NCBI RefSeq assembly: GCF_036330325.1
Contig: NZ_JAZDRO010000004.1
Coordinates: forward strand, 1 to 64,000
Direction of reading: 5' to 3'
Source of the DNA: Hyphobacterium marinum
GTDB taxonomy: Bacteria > Pseudomonadota > Alphaproteobacteria > Caulobacterales > Maricaulaceae
DNA length: 64,000 nucleotides
The position numbers and the translations under genes were made by a program. Numbering within the stretch: the stretch's first letter is position 1; every line of letters begins with the position of its first letter. The notes under the pieces were generated by a model, which saw nothing but the letters and a program-made list of their open reading frames with translations, was not told where the DNA came from and did not search any database. Positions 1 to 7,910 of the stretch are shown here, piece by piece.

Positions 1-37
1 GGGGGGCGGGCAGGGCTTGGCGCGAACCTTCAACCAA

Positions 38-78
38 CCCCTCACCCCGACCCTCTCCCCTTGGAAAGGGGGAGAGGG
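38..78. repeat. Intergenic palindrome, CCCTCTCCCC family
   Basis: A perfect 10-bp inverted repeat (arms CCCTCTCCCC at 51-60 and GGGGAGAGGG at 69-78) is preceded by a CCCCTCACCCCGA lead-in. The same lead-in and arms recur at 5821-5870, so this is a dispersed family rather than a gene-specific terminator. It lies just past the stop of the chloride transporter gene. Function unknown. Confidence 0.6.
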
Positions 79-109
79 AGAAGGGAAAGGGGAGAGTGTG
101 AAGTGACCC

Positions 110-1768
110 CTACCTGTGCTCTTCCTCGTGCACATCAGCGAGCGCGCGGGCATAGGCGGCGTGGGCGTCGGCCTTCGACAGATAGCCGATAATCCTGCCG
201 TTGCCGGAACGGGAGCGCACTGCGGCACCGTCGACTTTTTCCGCCGACAGGAAGCCGATCGCGCGGCCGAGATAGTCGTCTTCGTAAAGACACGCCGCTT
301 CGTCACCGGCATCGGTTGCGGCTTCGCCTTCGTCGAGCGGCGTCATAACGGCCCGCACACGAATGGTTTGCAGGAGCACACGCGCCTGACCGCGCGAGAG
401 ATCATAGCCCTTGCGCTGGATCTGCAGCTGAAAGAAGGACCCGCCGGTCACGGACTGGGTCAACAGGGTGGCGAGCGAAACAGCGATCAGCACACCGAGC
501 GAGGCTTCGTAGCTGGCGGTCAGTTCGAACACGATCAGCGTTGTCGAGATTGGCGCGCCCAGCACCGCACCGGAGACCGCCCCCATGCCGACAAGGGCGT
601 AGAAGGTCGTCCCGCCTGTTTCCGCGCCCATCGCCATGCCGGCGACCCCGCCGAAGGCAGCGCCCAGCACCGCGCCGAGATAGAGGGATGGGGAGAAGAC
701 TCCGCCGCCAAAGCGGAAGCCGAGCGTGATCACCGTGGCAAGGATTTTCAGGACCAGCAGTACGATCAGTGCCTGCAGCGCGTACCCGCCCGCAAGCGCG
801 TCTGCGGTCGTTTCGTATCCGACGCCAAGCACTTCGGGAAAGGCGAGCGCGATGGTCCCGACAAGCAGCCCGCCAAAAGGCGGCAGCGCCCACAGGGGCA
901 GGCGGACGCGTTCGGCGATCTTCGCAATGCGGGCCGGGGCGGCGAGGGTGAGCCGCATGAAGAGGATCGCCACGCCCGCTGCGGCAAAGCCGAGCAGGAC
1001 AACGCCGATGAAATCCCACAGGCTGGCCGCGGCAACGGGCGGGACGGAAAAGGCGGGGCTGGCCCCGAAGGACAGGCGAGCGACAAGCGCGCCCATCACG
1101 CTGGAAATCGCGACAGGCGCGATGGAGCGGAGCGCATAATGGCCCAGCACGACTTCCAGCGCGAACACAGCTCCGGCAATGGGCGCGTTGAAACTGGCGG
1201 CCACCGCTGCCGCCGCGCCACACGCGAGGATGATGCGCGCCGCCCGCGCCGGCAGGCCCAGCCCCTGCGCGACGATGGAGGCGAGGGCACCGCCCAGGTG
1301 GACCGCGGGACCTTCCCGGCCGGCCGACCCGCCCGCCCCGAGCGTCACTGCGGAAATGACGGCCGAGAGCAGTCCGGTGCGAATGTCGATCTGTCCGGCC
1401 CGGACGGCGCGCGCTTCGATGACATCGGCGACGGCATGGCTGCGGGTTTCCGGCAACCAGCCGCGCAGCTTGCCCAGCCAGAGCAGCGCGCCAACGACAA
1501 CGCCGCCGCCGACCGGCACCAGAAGGATGTGCCACGCAGGCAAGGCTGCGACCCCGCTTGCAAGTTGCTCCCGATGCGCCCCGAAAGTCAGATAGCTGAT
1601 CGCTTCGATCGCGAGGATGAAGCCCAGCACCGCATATCCTGCCGCGACCCCAATCAGTAGACCAAGTATCCAGAGCGCGGGTGAGCGCCCCTCGCGCCAT
1701 TGCCGGGCGATCCACGTCCAGAGGGCCTGAAAGCGCGTCGGCGGCGCGGGTTCGATGGGCTCGGTCAC
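110..1768 (-). CDS. CLC-family chloride channel/transporter
   Basis: A 552-residue polytopic membrane protein that moves chloride (possibly with protons) across the inner membrane. The CLC signature GSAGREGP lies at residues 147-154, with the gating glutamate at E152; FNAPIAG (about 193-199) and GGGVFSP (about 350) are the other selectivity-region motifs. At the position equivalent to the internal proton glutamate of the E. coli exchanger the sequence reads LEVV (E205-V206), so the second glutamate is replaced by valine as in CLC channels. The last 90 residues resemble a degenerate CBS region. It is monocistronic, with repeats on both sides. The family call is secure; channel versus exchanger is open. 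Confidence 0.93.
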   Translation of the reverse strand: MTEPIEPAPPTRFQALWTWIARQWREGRSPALWILGLLIGVAAGYAVLGFILAIEAISYLTFGAHREQLASGVAALPAWHILLVPVGGGVVVGALLWLGKLRGWLPETRSHAVADVIEARAVRAGQIDIRTGLLSAVISAVTLGAGGSAGREGPAVHLGGALASIVAQGLGLPARAARIILACGAAAAVAASFNAPIAGAVFALEVVLGHYALRSIAPVAISSVMGALVARLSFGASPAFSVPPVAAASLWDFIGVVLLGFAAAGVAILFMRLTLAAPARIAKIAERVRLPLWALPPFGGLLVGTIALAFPEVLGVGYETTADALAGGYALQALIVLLVLKILATVITLGFRFGGGVFSPSLYLGAVLGAAFGGVAGMAMGAETGGTTFYALVGMGAVSGAVLGAPISTTLIVFELTASYEASLGVLIAVSLATLLTQSVTGGSFFQLQIQRKGYDLSRGQARVLLQTIRVRAVMTPLDEGEAATDAGDEAACLYEDDYLGRAIGFLSAEKVDGAAVRSRSGNGRIIGYLSKADAHAAYARALADVHEEEHR

Positions 1769-1833
1769 GGGTTACAGCTTAGAGCGCCGACAGGGCTTTT
1801 GCGTCAAGGGTTTGGGATTTTACTGCGCGTCAT

Positions 1834-2045
1834 GCCCCGCTTCATGCGGGGCATCCCGTGTGCCTCAGATTCCCCGGACAAGCCGGGGAATGACGCGGTA
1901 GATTGTGCATTCTCCCTCCCCCTTGGGGGAGGGTCGGGGTGGGGCCTACTTCATAGCCGACGCTCCCCGGACGTGCGTGAGCTCGGGCCGGGGTCCAGTT
2001 GTTGGGCAAGGCTGGGTCCCGGACCGGCAATGCCGTCCGGGAAGC
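1834..2045. repeat. Cluster of intergenic palindromes
   Basis: The gap between the CLC gene and the MFS gene is filled by stacked GC-rich hairpins: GCCCCGC/GCGGGGC at 1834-1852, ATTCCCCGG/CCGGGGAAT at 1869-1891, a CTCCCCC/GGGGGAG unit near 1919-1933, and TCCCGGAC/GTCCGGGA at 2017-2042. These look like REP-type elements common in alphaproteobacterial intergenes. No coding potential is apparent. They may help mRNA 3' ends here, where a minus-strand start (CLC) and a minus-strand stop (MFS) flank the gap. Confidence 0.65.
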
Positions 2046-2061
2046 GTCCGCACATTTTTGC

Positions 2062-3318
2062 TTAAGGTCGCCCGTCGAGACGCCGCGCCTTGCGCAATTC
2101 CGGAAAGAGATGGGCGAACAGGCCGGCAACCAACACGGCCCCCGCACCGCCGGCGACGACCGCCGCCTTGGCCCCGATCCAGACCGCGACGGTTCCGGCG
2201 CGAAACTCGCCCAGCTCATTGGACGCCCCGATGAAGATCATGTTGACCGCATTGACCCGGCCGCGCAGCCGGTCCGGCGTCCAGAGCTGGATCAGGGTCT
2301 CGCGCACATAGACCGAGACCATGTCCGCGCCACCGAGGATGATAAGGGCGACAATGGAGAGCCAGGGGATTGTCGACAGGCCGAAAACGACCGTCATTGC
2401 GCCGAAGAGCGCCACGAAAATGAAGAGATAGAGACCGGCATGGTCCTTGATCGAATGCGTCGTCAACCAGATCGCGACCGCAATGGCACCAATGCCGGGA
2501 CCGGCGCGGAGCAGGCCCAGACCAATCGGTCCGACATCAAGGATGTCGCGCGCGAAAACCGGGAGGAGGGCGGTCGCACCGCCCAGCAGCACTGCGAACA
2601 GGTCGAGCGAGATCGCGCCGAGGACGATCTTCTCGCTCCAGATATAGCGGAAGCCGGCAAGCACGGTTTGCAGGCTCGGCTTCTCGACCTCGTTCTTTTG
2701 TTCCGGCTTGGGGATTTGCGTCGCCAAGAGGGCGGCGGTCACGAGCAGTGCGGTGGCTGTGCCATAGGCCGCGAGCGGAGAGACACCGTAGAGCAGCCCG
2801 CCCGCGACGGGGCCGAGTATCGTCGCCAACTGCCAGGCCGACGAGTTGAGCGCGATAGCGTTGGCCAACATGGTCGGTGGCACGATATTGGGCAGGAGTG
2901 ATTGTACGGCCGGTCCGAAAAAGGCGCGCGCCGTCCCGAAGGTTGCGAGCAGGGCAAAAACGACGATGACCGTGCTGCCCCCGAGCGCGGTGAAGGCGAG
3001 CAGTGAAAAGGCAACCGCCGCCTCGATCATGAGGCAGACGATCATGATGCCGCGGCGCGGAAAGCGGTCGGCGACCGCGCCCGTTACCAGGACCAGGAGC
3101 AGGGCCGGAAGGAATTGCGACAGGCCGATCAGTCCCAAGTCGAACGGGTTGCGGGTCAGGTCATAGACCTGCCAGCCGATGGCGACGATCTGGATTTGCG
3201 CGGCGAAGACAGCCGCCGCCCGCGCGCACCAGTAGATCAGATAGGGCCGGTGCCGGAAGGCCGCCCATTGCGAGGCAGGCGCTTCGGGCGCGCCGGAATC
3301 AGGCGGGAGATCAGACAC
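2062..3318 (-). CDS. MFS transporter, EntS-like (MFS_3)
   Basis: A 418-residue major facilitator with about 12 hydrophobic segments. The N-terminal half resembles the enterobactin exporter branch: a YLIYWCAR entry, then QIQIVAIGWQVYDLT in the first helices, and the MFS motif A-like stretch AVADRFPRR in the loop between helices 2 and 3 (about residue 80). The substrate cannot be told from sequence; this branch exports siderophores and drugs. The gene starts 79 bp from the divergently transcribed ArsR gene, so the two may share a control region. Confidence 0.88.
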   Translation of the reverse strand: MSDLPPDSGAPEAPASQWAAFRHRPYLIYWCARAAAVFAAQIQIVAIGWQVYDLTRNPFDLGLIGLSQFLPALLLVLVTGAVADRFPRRGIMIVCLMIEAAVAFSLLAFTALGGSTVIVVFALLATFGTARAFFGPAVQSLLPNIVPPTMLANAIALNSSAWQLATILGPVAGGLLYGVSPLAAYGTATALLVTAALLATQIPKPEQKNEVEKPSLQTVLAGFRYIWSEKIVLGAISLDLFAVLLGGATALLPVFARDILDVGPIGLGLLRAGPGIGAIAVAIWLTTHSIKDHAGLYLFIFVALFGAMTVVFGLSTIPWLSIVALIILGGADMVSVYVRETLIQLWTPDRLRGRVNAVNMIFIGASNELGEFRAGTVAVWIGAKAAVVAGGAGAVLVAGLFAHLFPELRKARRLDGRP

Positions 3319-3373
3319 CTCCGTCTTGAACGCCCGCGCGGGGCCGAAATCAAGCAGGCGGCTTGACTTTTAT

Positions 3374-3407
3374 CGTAAGTTATTACTAACGTAAGTTATG
3401 GCTTACG
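3374..3407. promoter_or_regulatory. Candidate ArsR operator spanning the arsR start codon
   Basis: Two tandem palindrome-like sites overlap here. The first, 3374-3391, is an imperfect palindrome with CGT...ACG ends. The second, 3390-3407, has perfect arms CGTAAG and CTTACG around TTATGG, and the ATG start codon at 3398 sits in its centre. CGTAAGTTA is repeated directly at 3374 and 3390. A TTGACT at 3363-3368 could be the -35 box. There is no clear Shine-Dalgarno sequence before the ATG. The layout suits autorepression by the downstream gene product. Confidence 0.55.
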
Positions 3408-3730
3408 AAAAAGCACTCACCGTTCTGTCCGATCCGACCCGCCGCGCGGTGTTCGAAAAGCTGCGCGCCGGACCACTGGCGGTTTCGGCGCTGGCGAAGG
3501 ATTTCCCGGTCAGCCGCCCGGCCATTTCCCAGCATCTCGGCATTCTGAAAGGGGCCGGGCTGGTCGAGGACAAGGCGGAAGGAACGCGGCGCATCTATGC
3601 GATCCGGACAGGCCCGCTGGAAGAATTGCGCGACTGGCTCGACAGCTTCTGGGGCGAGGCGCTGGACGCCTACAAGACGGCACTCGAAAACGAGGGAGAC
3701 GACGGACATGGGCAAGATCGCACCGGTTGA
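3398..3730 (+). CDS. ArsR-family winged-helix repressor
   Basis: A 110-residue winged-helix regulator with the family's LSDPTRRAVFEKLR first helix (residues 9-22) and a recognition-helix region around PAISQHLGIL. The ELCVCDL-type metal site of metal-sensing ArsR proteins is absent, so it probably belongs to the non-metal branch that is often paired with AHSA1/SRPBCC genes. The next gene is exactly such a partner and overlaps it by 23 bp, so they form one operon. An inverted repeat covers the start codon and probably gives autoregulation. Confidence 0.9.
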   Translation: MAYEKALTVLSDPTRRAVFEKLRAGPLAVSALAKDFPVSRPAISQHLGILKGAGLVEDKAEGTRRIYAIRTGPLEELRDWLDSFWGEALDAYKTALENEGDDGHGQDRTG

Positions 3731-4169
3731 GAAGACAATCGAGGTCGACCGCGACCCGCAGACGGCGTTCGAGTTTTTCACCACCCGCTTTGGCGATTGG
3801 TGGCCGAAGGCGACCCATTCGGTCGGCGCAGACTCGCATGGCATTGTTCCCGAACGCGTCCTGATGGAGCCCGGCGTCGGCGGTCACATTTATGAAGTCC
3901 TGCCCGACGGCCGCGAATTTATCTGGGGCCGGATTACGGTCTGGGAGACGGGCACGCGGCTCGTCTTTTCCTGGCAGATCGACAAGCCCGACGAGCAGGC
4001 GACCGAGGTCGAGGTCACGTTCACGCGTTTGGAGAGCGGGCGCACCCGTGTCCAGCTGACCCACCGGAACTGGGAGAACGATCCCCGGGGCTCAACGCTC
4101 CGCGACAACTACGACGAGGGCTGGGACCCGGTCGTGGCGGCTTATGCGGACCTCGCCGCTTCGGCCTGA
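3708..4169 (+). CDS. SRPBCC/AHSA1-domain protein
   Basis: A 153-residue START-like ligand-binding protein of the AHSA1 family. Residues 9-20 match the usual entry (IEVDRDPQTAFE), followed by FTTRFGDWWP and the W-rich strand VVFSWQIDKP typical of the fold, with LTHRNWEN near the end. The start was placed at the ATG at 3708 inside the end of arsR, because the family begins right there. The ligand is unknown. It overlaps the convergent ribbon-helix-helix gene by 28 bp at the 3' end. ArsR-AHSA1 pairs are common in actinobacteria and alphaproteobacteria; their inducers are mostly unidentified. Confidence 0.88.
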   Translation: MGKIAPVEKTIEVDRDPQTAFEFFTTRFGDWWPKATHSVGADSHGIVPERVLMEPGVGGHIYEVLPDGREFIWGRITVWETGTRLVFSWQIDKPDEQATEVEVTFTRLESGRTRVQLTHRNWENDPRGSTLRDNYDEGWDPVVAAYADLAASA

Positions 4170-4375
4170 ACCGTTTTCAGCGCATGCACCCGGCAGGCCG
4201 ACGACAGCGGCTGGTCCGGGTCGGCCTTGACTCGTGCCTCGTCTATGCGGGCGATCAGGGCCGCAAAGGAGAGCTTGCGCGCCACCGCCTCGGCATCGAG
4301 CACCGCCCAGAATTCCGGCTCCAGCGCGAGGCTGGTGCGGTGTCCGCTGATGGCGAGGGATCGCTTTTCAAGCAT
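4142..4375 (-). CDS. Ribbon-helix-helix domain protein (RHH_4 type)
   Basis: A 77-residue protein that begins MLEKRSLAISGHRTSLALEP. This matches the small alphaproteobacterial ribbon-helix-helix family (a KRS-hydrophobic-GHRTS strand, then EPEFW and LSFAALIARID helices). It probably binds DNA as a dimer through the N-terminal strand; its target is unknown. A much longer reading frame continues upstream but loses similarity before this methionine. It is tail-to-tail with the SRPBCC gene, and the start lies 67 bp from the divergent glycosylase gene. Confidence 0.75.
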   Translation of the reverse strand: MLEKRSLAISGHRTSLALEPEFWAVLDAEAVARKLSFAALIARIDEARVKADPDQPLSSACRVHALKTVQAEAARSA

Positions 4376-4442
4376 GAGCCGGCGAATTCCGTTTGGTCCT
4401 GATCCGCACCAGTCTATCCTGCCGCGCGAGGGAGGACGAGCC

Positions 4443-5123
4443 GTGCGCTCATTTGACGAGATCCATGCGCTTGCCGAAGACCACCATGGCCCATCCGGTG
4501 TGGAAGAGAAACTCTCCCGCCCGGTGCCGGCGAAAGAGCTGAAAAGCCGGACCGACGCCTGGTGGCTAGGGGAAATGACCAAGGCCGTCTTCCAGTCGGG
4601 CTTTTCCTGGAAGGTCATCCAGGCGAAATGGCCGGGCTTTGAAGCCGCCTTCGACGGGTTCGATCCGCACACCGTGGCGATGTATTCCGATGATGACGTG
4701 GCGCGCCTGACATCCGATACGCGCATCGTCCGGAATGGCGCGAAGATCATGGCAACGGTGGCCAACGCGCAATTCGTCCTCGCTACGGCGAAAGAGCATG
4801 GCTCGTTTGGAGCCTTCCTCGCCGGCTGGCCGGTCAGTGATCAGGCAGGCCTGCTGGAGCATTTCAAGCAGCATGCCTCGCGCCTCTCCGGCTCGACGGG
4901 GCAGTATTTCCTGCGCTTTACCGGCTGGGATGCGTGGATAGCCTCGGGTGACGTCGTCAAGGCGCTGATCCGCGAGGGCGTCATCGACAAGCCGCCAACC
5001 TCGAAAACGGCCTTGAAGAAGATGCAGGCAGCCTTCGATGTCTGGCGCGAACAGTCGGGCCGGTCACAGACCGAGATCTCACGCATTCTGGCGCTGAGCG
5101 TCGGGCCATCCGGGGAGCATTAA
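4443..5123 (+). CDS. DNA-3-methyladenine glycosylase I family protein
   Basis: A 226-residue protein of the Tag/adenine-glycosylase family (PF03352), which removes alkylated bases in base excision repair. The core motif WWLGEMTKAVFQSGFSWKVI (about residues 40-59) followed by KWPGFEAAFDGFDP is characteristic. The usual N-terminal zinc cysteine of E. coli Tag is not seen, so this is a divergent member. The GTG at 4443 was chosen because GGAGGA precedes it at good spacing and the family begins there. A small membrane-protein gene follows after 4 bp. Confidence 0.8.
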   Translation: MRSFDEIHALAEDHHGPSGVEEKLSRPVPAKELKSRTDAWWLGEMTKAVFQSGFSWKVIQAKWPGFEAAFDGFDPHTVAMYSDDDVARLTSDTRIVRNGAKIMATVANAQFVLATAKEHGSFGAFLAGWPVSDQAGLLEHFKQHASRLSGSTGQYFLRFTGWDAWIASGDVVKALIREGVIDKPPTSKTALKKMQAAFDVWREQSGRSQTEISRILALSVGPSGEH

Positions 5124-5127
5124 GCCC

Positions 5128-5538
5128 ATGACCGATTACGAATATGCCAGTCTCTTCTTCGCCATTCTCGACGCGGCGCAGGCGACCTTCGCCAACTTCC
5201 TCGCCATCGTCTCGGGCATGATCGCAGTCAGTTATTTTTTCGCGCACAAGCTGGATCGGACGCTCTCCGGCCTGCTCCTGCTGATCTATTCCCTGTTTTC
5301 GCTGGGTTTCATCAACGAGCTGTTCTCGGCCTACAGCGATTTCGCCCGCCTCGGGGCGGTGCTGGCGCAGCGCGGTGCCTTGCCTGACAGCGGGCTAGGG
5401 TGGATGGGCCCGGTCATCGCCGGGCCGGGCGGGCTGGCCGCCATCCCATTCGTCATCCTCGCCATGACGCTGGCGTGCTATTTCGCCACGCTCTGGTTCT
5501 TCTTCCACGCCAAAGGGATGGAGCGGAGCGAGGGGTAA
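5128..5538 (+). CDS. Small polytopic membrane protein of unknown function
   Basis: 136 residues with three or four hydrophobic segments: about 8-35, 45-65 and 95-125. It has no motif I can tie to a known family. The gene starts 4 bp after the glycosylase stop, so the two are probably cotranscribed. Product presumably in the inner membrane. Confidence 0.7.
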   Translation: MTDYEYASLFFAILDAAQATFANFLAIVSGMIAVSYFFAHKLDRTLSGLLLLIYSLFSLGFINELFSAYSDFARLGAVLAQRGALPDSGLGWMGPVIAGPGGLAAIPFVILAMTLACYFATLWFFFHAKGMERSEG

Positions 5539-5555
5539 TTATTTCACACGAGGTG

Positions 5556-5645
5556 TCCGCCCCCTGGACTTGATCCAAGAGTCCATCCCACGATCGTGGA
5601 ATCACACGCCTGTCCAGACTGGGTCCCTGGATCAAGTCCAGGGAC
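5556..5645. repeat. TGGACTTGATCCA-type palindromic repeat
   Basis: CTGGACTTGATCCA occurs near 5563-5577, and a perfect 9-bp inverted repeat, GTCCCTGGA and TCCAGGGAC around TCAAG, lies at 5623-5645. The two share the same core in opposite orientation, as in a paired REP element. It is part of the 377-bp gene-free stretch before fumC. Confidence 0.65.
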
Positions 5646-5665
5646 GGAAACTTCAAACGAAACCA

Positions 5666-5763
5666 CCTCATCCTGAGGTGCCCGCGAAGCGGGCCTCGAC
5701 GGATGGGAAGACACACTCAGCGTGCTTCGAGGCTGACCTGTCGGTCAGCACCTCAGCATGAGG
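5666..5763. repeat. 98-bp inverted-repeat element
   Basis: The ends CCTCATCCTGAGGTGC (5666-5681) and GCACCTCAGCATGAGG (5748-5763) are complementary except for one position. The middle carries GCCCGCGAAGCGGGC at about 5680-5694. The CCTCATCCTGAGG motif is a widespread alphaproteobacterial intergenic repeat. There is no ORF and no transposase; it is probably a non-autonomous palindromic element or REP unit. Confidence 0.65.
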
Positions 5764-5820
5764 AATGATTGTGCGATCCCGAAAACGTCGCGTCCCTCCC
5801 TCAAGGGGAAGGAGAACAGA

Positions 5821-5870
5821 CCCCTCACCCCGACAGCTTCGCTGTCTTCCCTCTCCCCGGCGGGAGAGGG
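5821..5870. repeat. Intergenic palindrome, CCCTCTCCC family (second copy)
   Basis: CCCCTCACCCCGA lead-in, then GACAGC-TTC-GCTGTC, then CCCTCTCCC/GGGAGAGGG arms at 5849-5870. Lead-in and main arms match the element at 38-78. The remaining 5764-5820 and 5871-5915 show nothing else that I recognise. Confidence 0.6.
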
Positions 5871-5915
5871 AGCGCGCTCAGCCCTCCCTTGACGGAGCGG
5901 GTTGGGTGAGGGGGA

Positions 5916-7307
5916 CTATTTCGGCTTGATCATGTCGGCGGGGACGACGGCCCTGTCGAACTCCTCCGCCGTGACAAAACCGGCCTTGACCGCTTCCTCT
6001 TTCAGCGTCGTGCCGTTCTTGTGGGCGGTTTTCGCGACCAAGGTGGCGTTGTCATAGCCGATCGTGGGGGCGAGCGCGGTCACCAGCATCAGAGAGCGCT
6101 CCATCAGGTCGGTGATGCGCGCTTCGTTGGCGACGATCCCGGCAACGCACTTCTCGGTAAAGCTGACCGAGGCGTCGGCGAGCAGGCGGATCGACTGGAT
6201 CATGTTGTAGGCCATCATCGGCTTGAACACGTTCAGCTCGAAATGGCCCTGCGCCCCGCCGACCGTGATGGCGACGTGATTGCCCATCACCTGCGCACAA
6301 ACCATCGTCATCGCCTCGCACTGGGTCGGGTTGACCTTGCCCGGCATGATGGATGAGCCCGGCTCGTTCTCGGGCAGGGAAATCTCGCCGAATCCGCAAC
6401 GCGGGCCGGAGCCGAGCAGACGAATGTCGTTCGCGATCTTGTTCAAGGACACAGCCAGCGTATTGAGCGCGCCGTGGGCCGAGACATAGGCGTCATGCGC
6501 GGCCAGCGCCTCGAACTTGTTCGGTGCCGTCTTGAAGGGCAGTCCGGTATAGGCCGCCACGTCTTCGGCAAAGGCAACGTCAAAGCCGGGCTTGGCATTG
6601 ATGCCGGTGCCGACCGCCGTGCCGCCCTGGGCGAGGTAGAAGAGCTGGTCGAGCCCTGCCTTCACGCGGGCCATTCCGAGATCGATCTGGGCGACATAGC
6701 CGGAAAATTCCTGACCCAGCGTCAGCGGCGTCGCGTCCTGGAGGTGCGTGCGGCCGATCTTGATGATGTCCCTGAAGGCTTCCGCCTTGTCGTTCAGCCC
6801 GTTGCGCAGCACCTGAAGCGCGGGCAGCAGGCGGTGATGGATTTCCTCGGCCGCGGCGATATGCATCGCGGTCGGGAAGGTGTCGTTCGACGATTGCGAC
6901 CGGTTGACGTGATCATTCGGGTGAACCGGGTCTTTCGAGCCGACCTCGCCGCCGAGGATCTGGATCGCGCGGTTGGCGATCACCTCGTTGGAATTCATGT
7001 TCGACTGCGTGCCCGAGCCGGTCTGCCAGACCGAGAGCGGGAAATGATCGTCGAGCTTGCCTTCGGCGACTTCCAGCGCGGCCTGTTCGATAGCGTCGGC
7101 GAGGCGCGGTTCGAGATTGCCCATCTCCCGGTTCACCCGCGCCGCGGAGCGCTTGATGATCCCCAGCGCACGGATGATCGCGGCGGGCTGGGTTTCGGTG
7201 CCGATGGCGAAATTGATCAGCGAGCGGGCCGACTGCGCGCCATAGAGCTTGTCGGCAGGCACATCGAGCGGGCCAAAGCTGTCGGTTTCGGTGCGTTTCT
7301 CGCTCAT
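5916..7307 (-). CDS. fumC: Class II fumarate hydratase
   Basis: A 463-residue enzyme that interconverts fumarate and L-malate in the TCA cycle as a cytosolic homotetramer. The superfamily signature GSSIMPGKVNPTQCE is intact near residue 318, as are the substrate motifs TGSGTQSNMN (about 97) and GRTHLQDATP (about 185). Length is typical of class II (iron-independent) fumarases. It is a single gene, divergent from the RusA-family gene. A copy elsewhere of class I fumarase cannot be judged from here. Confidence 0.97.
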   Translation of the reverse strand: MSEKRTETDSFGPLDVPADKLYGAQSARSLINFAIGTETQPAAIIRALGIIKRSAARVNREMGNLEPRLADAIEQAALEVAEGKLDDHFPLSVWQTGSGTQSNMNSNEVIANRAIQILGGEVGSKDPVHPNDHVNRSQSSNDTFPTAMHIAAAEEIHHRLLPALQVLRNGLNDKAEAFRDIIKIGRTHLQDATPLTLGQEFSGYVAQIDLGMARVKAGLDQLFYLAQGGTAVGTGINAKPGFDVAFAEDVAAYTGLPFKTAPNKFEALAAHDAYVSAHGALNTLAVSLNKIANDIRLLGSGPRCGFGEISLPENEPGSSIMPGKVNPTQCEAMTMVCAQVMGNHVAITVGGAQGHFELNVFKPMMAYNMIQSIRLLADASVSFTEKCVAGIVANEARITDLMERSLMLVTALAPTIGYDNATLVAKTAHKNGTTLKEEAVKAGFVTAEEFDRAVVPADMIKPK

Positions 7308-7448
7308 CAGGGGAGGCTCCTTGCAAGGCGGGGTGGTGTGGGCCGATCATTAGCATTGCGATTCGGCTGTGGCGACGTGTATCACCGCAAGGCGATGGAT
7401 CAAGCTGCGGCGCAACAATGGACGGGCAGGGGAAAGGTTCAGGCACGC

Positions 7449-7784
7449 ATGGCCGGTGACAGTCTGCATCTTCGGGTCGATGCCCTGACGACGCGTACGC
7501 GCCGGTTCAAGGTGCTGATCGGCGAGTTTTTCCGTACCGAGTTCAAGCGCGCGCGCCCGAAATGGGGGCCGTACGAAGTTGCCATCACCATCGAACGTAC
7601 CGGGAACAGCCCCGTCCACGATGTCGACAATGTCGCCAAGGCCGTGCTCGACGCGCTGTCCGGTGTGGTCTTCCATGATGACAGCCAGGTCGAGAAGCTG
7701 ACCGTTGAAAAGGTCGAGGGCGAACGCGCCCGGGTCCGGGTCAAGGCCCGCCCGCTGGTTCGCGCGGAGCCGGAAGCGGCGTGA
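7449..7784 (+). CDS. RusA-family Holliday junction resolvase-like protein
   Basis: A 111-residue protein with the RusA core HDVDNVAKAVLDAL followed by VFHDDSQVEKL. This supplies the aspartate cluster used for Mg-dependent cleavage of Holliday junctions in the family. RusA proteins usually come from lambdoid prophages, but no other phage gene is nearby. The start is uncertain: the ATG at 7395 would add 18 residues; 7449 has GGGGAAAGG upstream. The biological role is inferred from the family only. Confidence 0.72.
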   Translation: MAGDSLHLRVDALTTRTRRFKVLIGEFFRTEFKRARPKWGPYEVAITIERTGNSPVHDVDNVAKAVLDALSGVVFHDDSQVEKLTVEKVEGERARVRVKARPLVRAEPEAA

Positions 7785-7826
7785 ACCGGGTCCGCGAGGG
7801 CGTCACCTGACGGCCCCTCTACGAAA

Positions 7827-7846
7827 GTCACCCCGTCTGGGGTCAC
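7827..7846. repeat. Perfect 8-bp hairpin in a leader region
   Basis: GTCACCCC and GGGGTCAC flank GTCT between the RusA-family gene and the DoxX gene. No T-tract follows, so it is not a canonical Rho-independent terminator. Confidence 0.4.
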
Positions 7847-7910
7847 GGACAATTGAACCGGATATCGTGAAAAGCCGAGACGGTTCGCCTCCCCCGGGCT
7901 AGGGTTCGGC

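Noticed and set aside
116..1660. A 514-codon plus-strand frame opposite the CLC gene
   Set aside because: It is antisense to a clear CLC gene and has no motif; composition is that of a shadow frame.
7449..7784. A prophage remnant around the RusA-family gene
   Set aside because: No integrase, capsid, lysis or att-like repeats were seen; neighbours are core metabolic genes.
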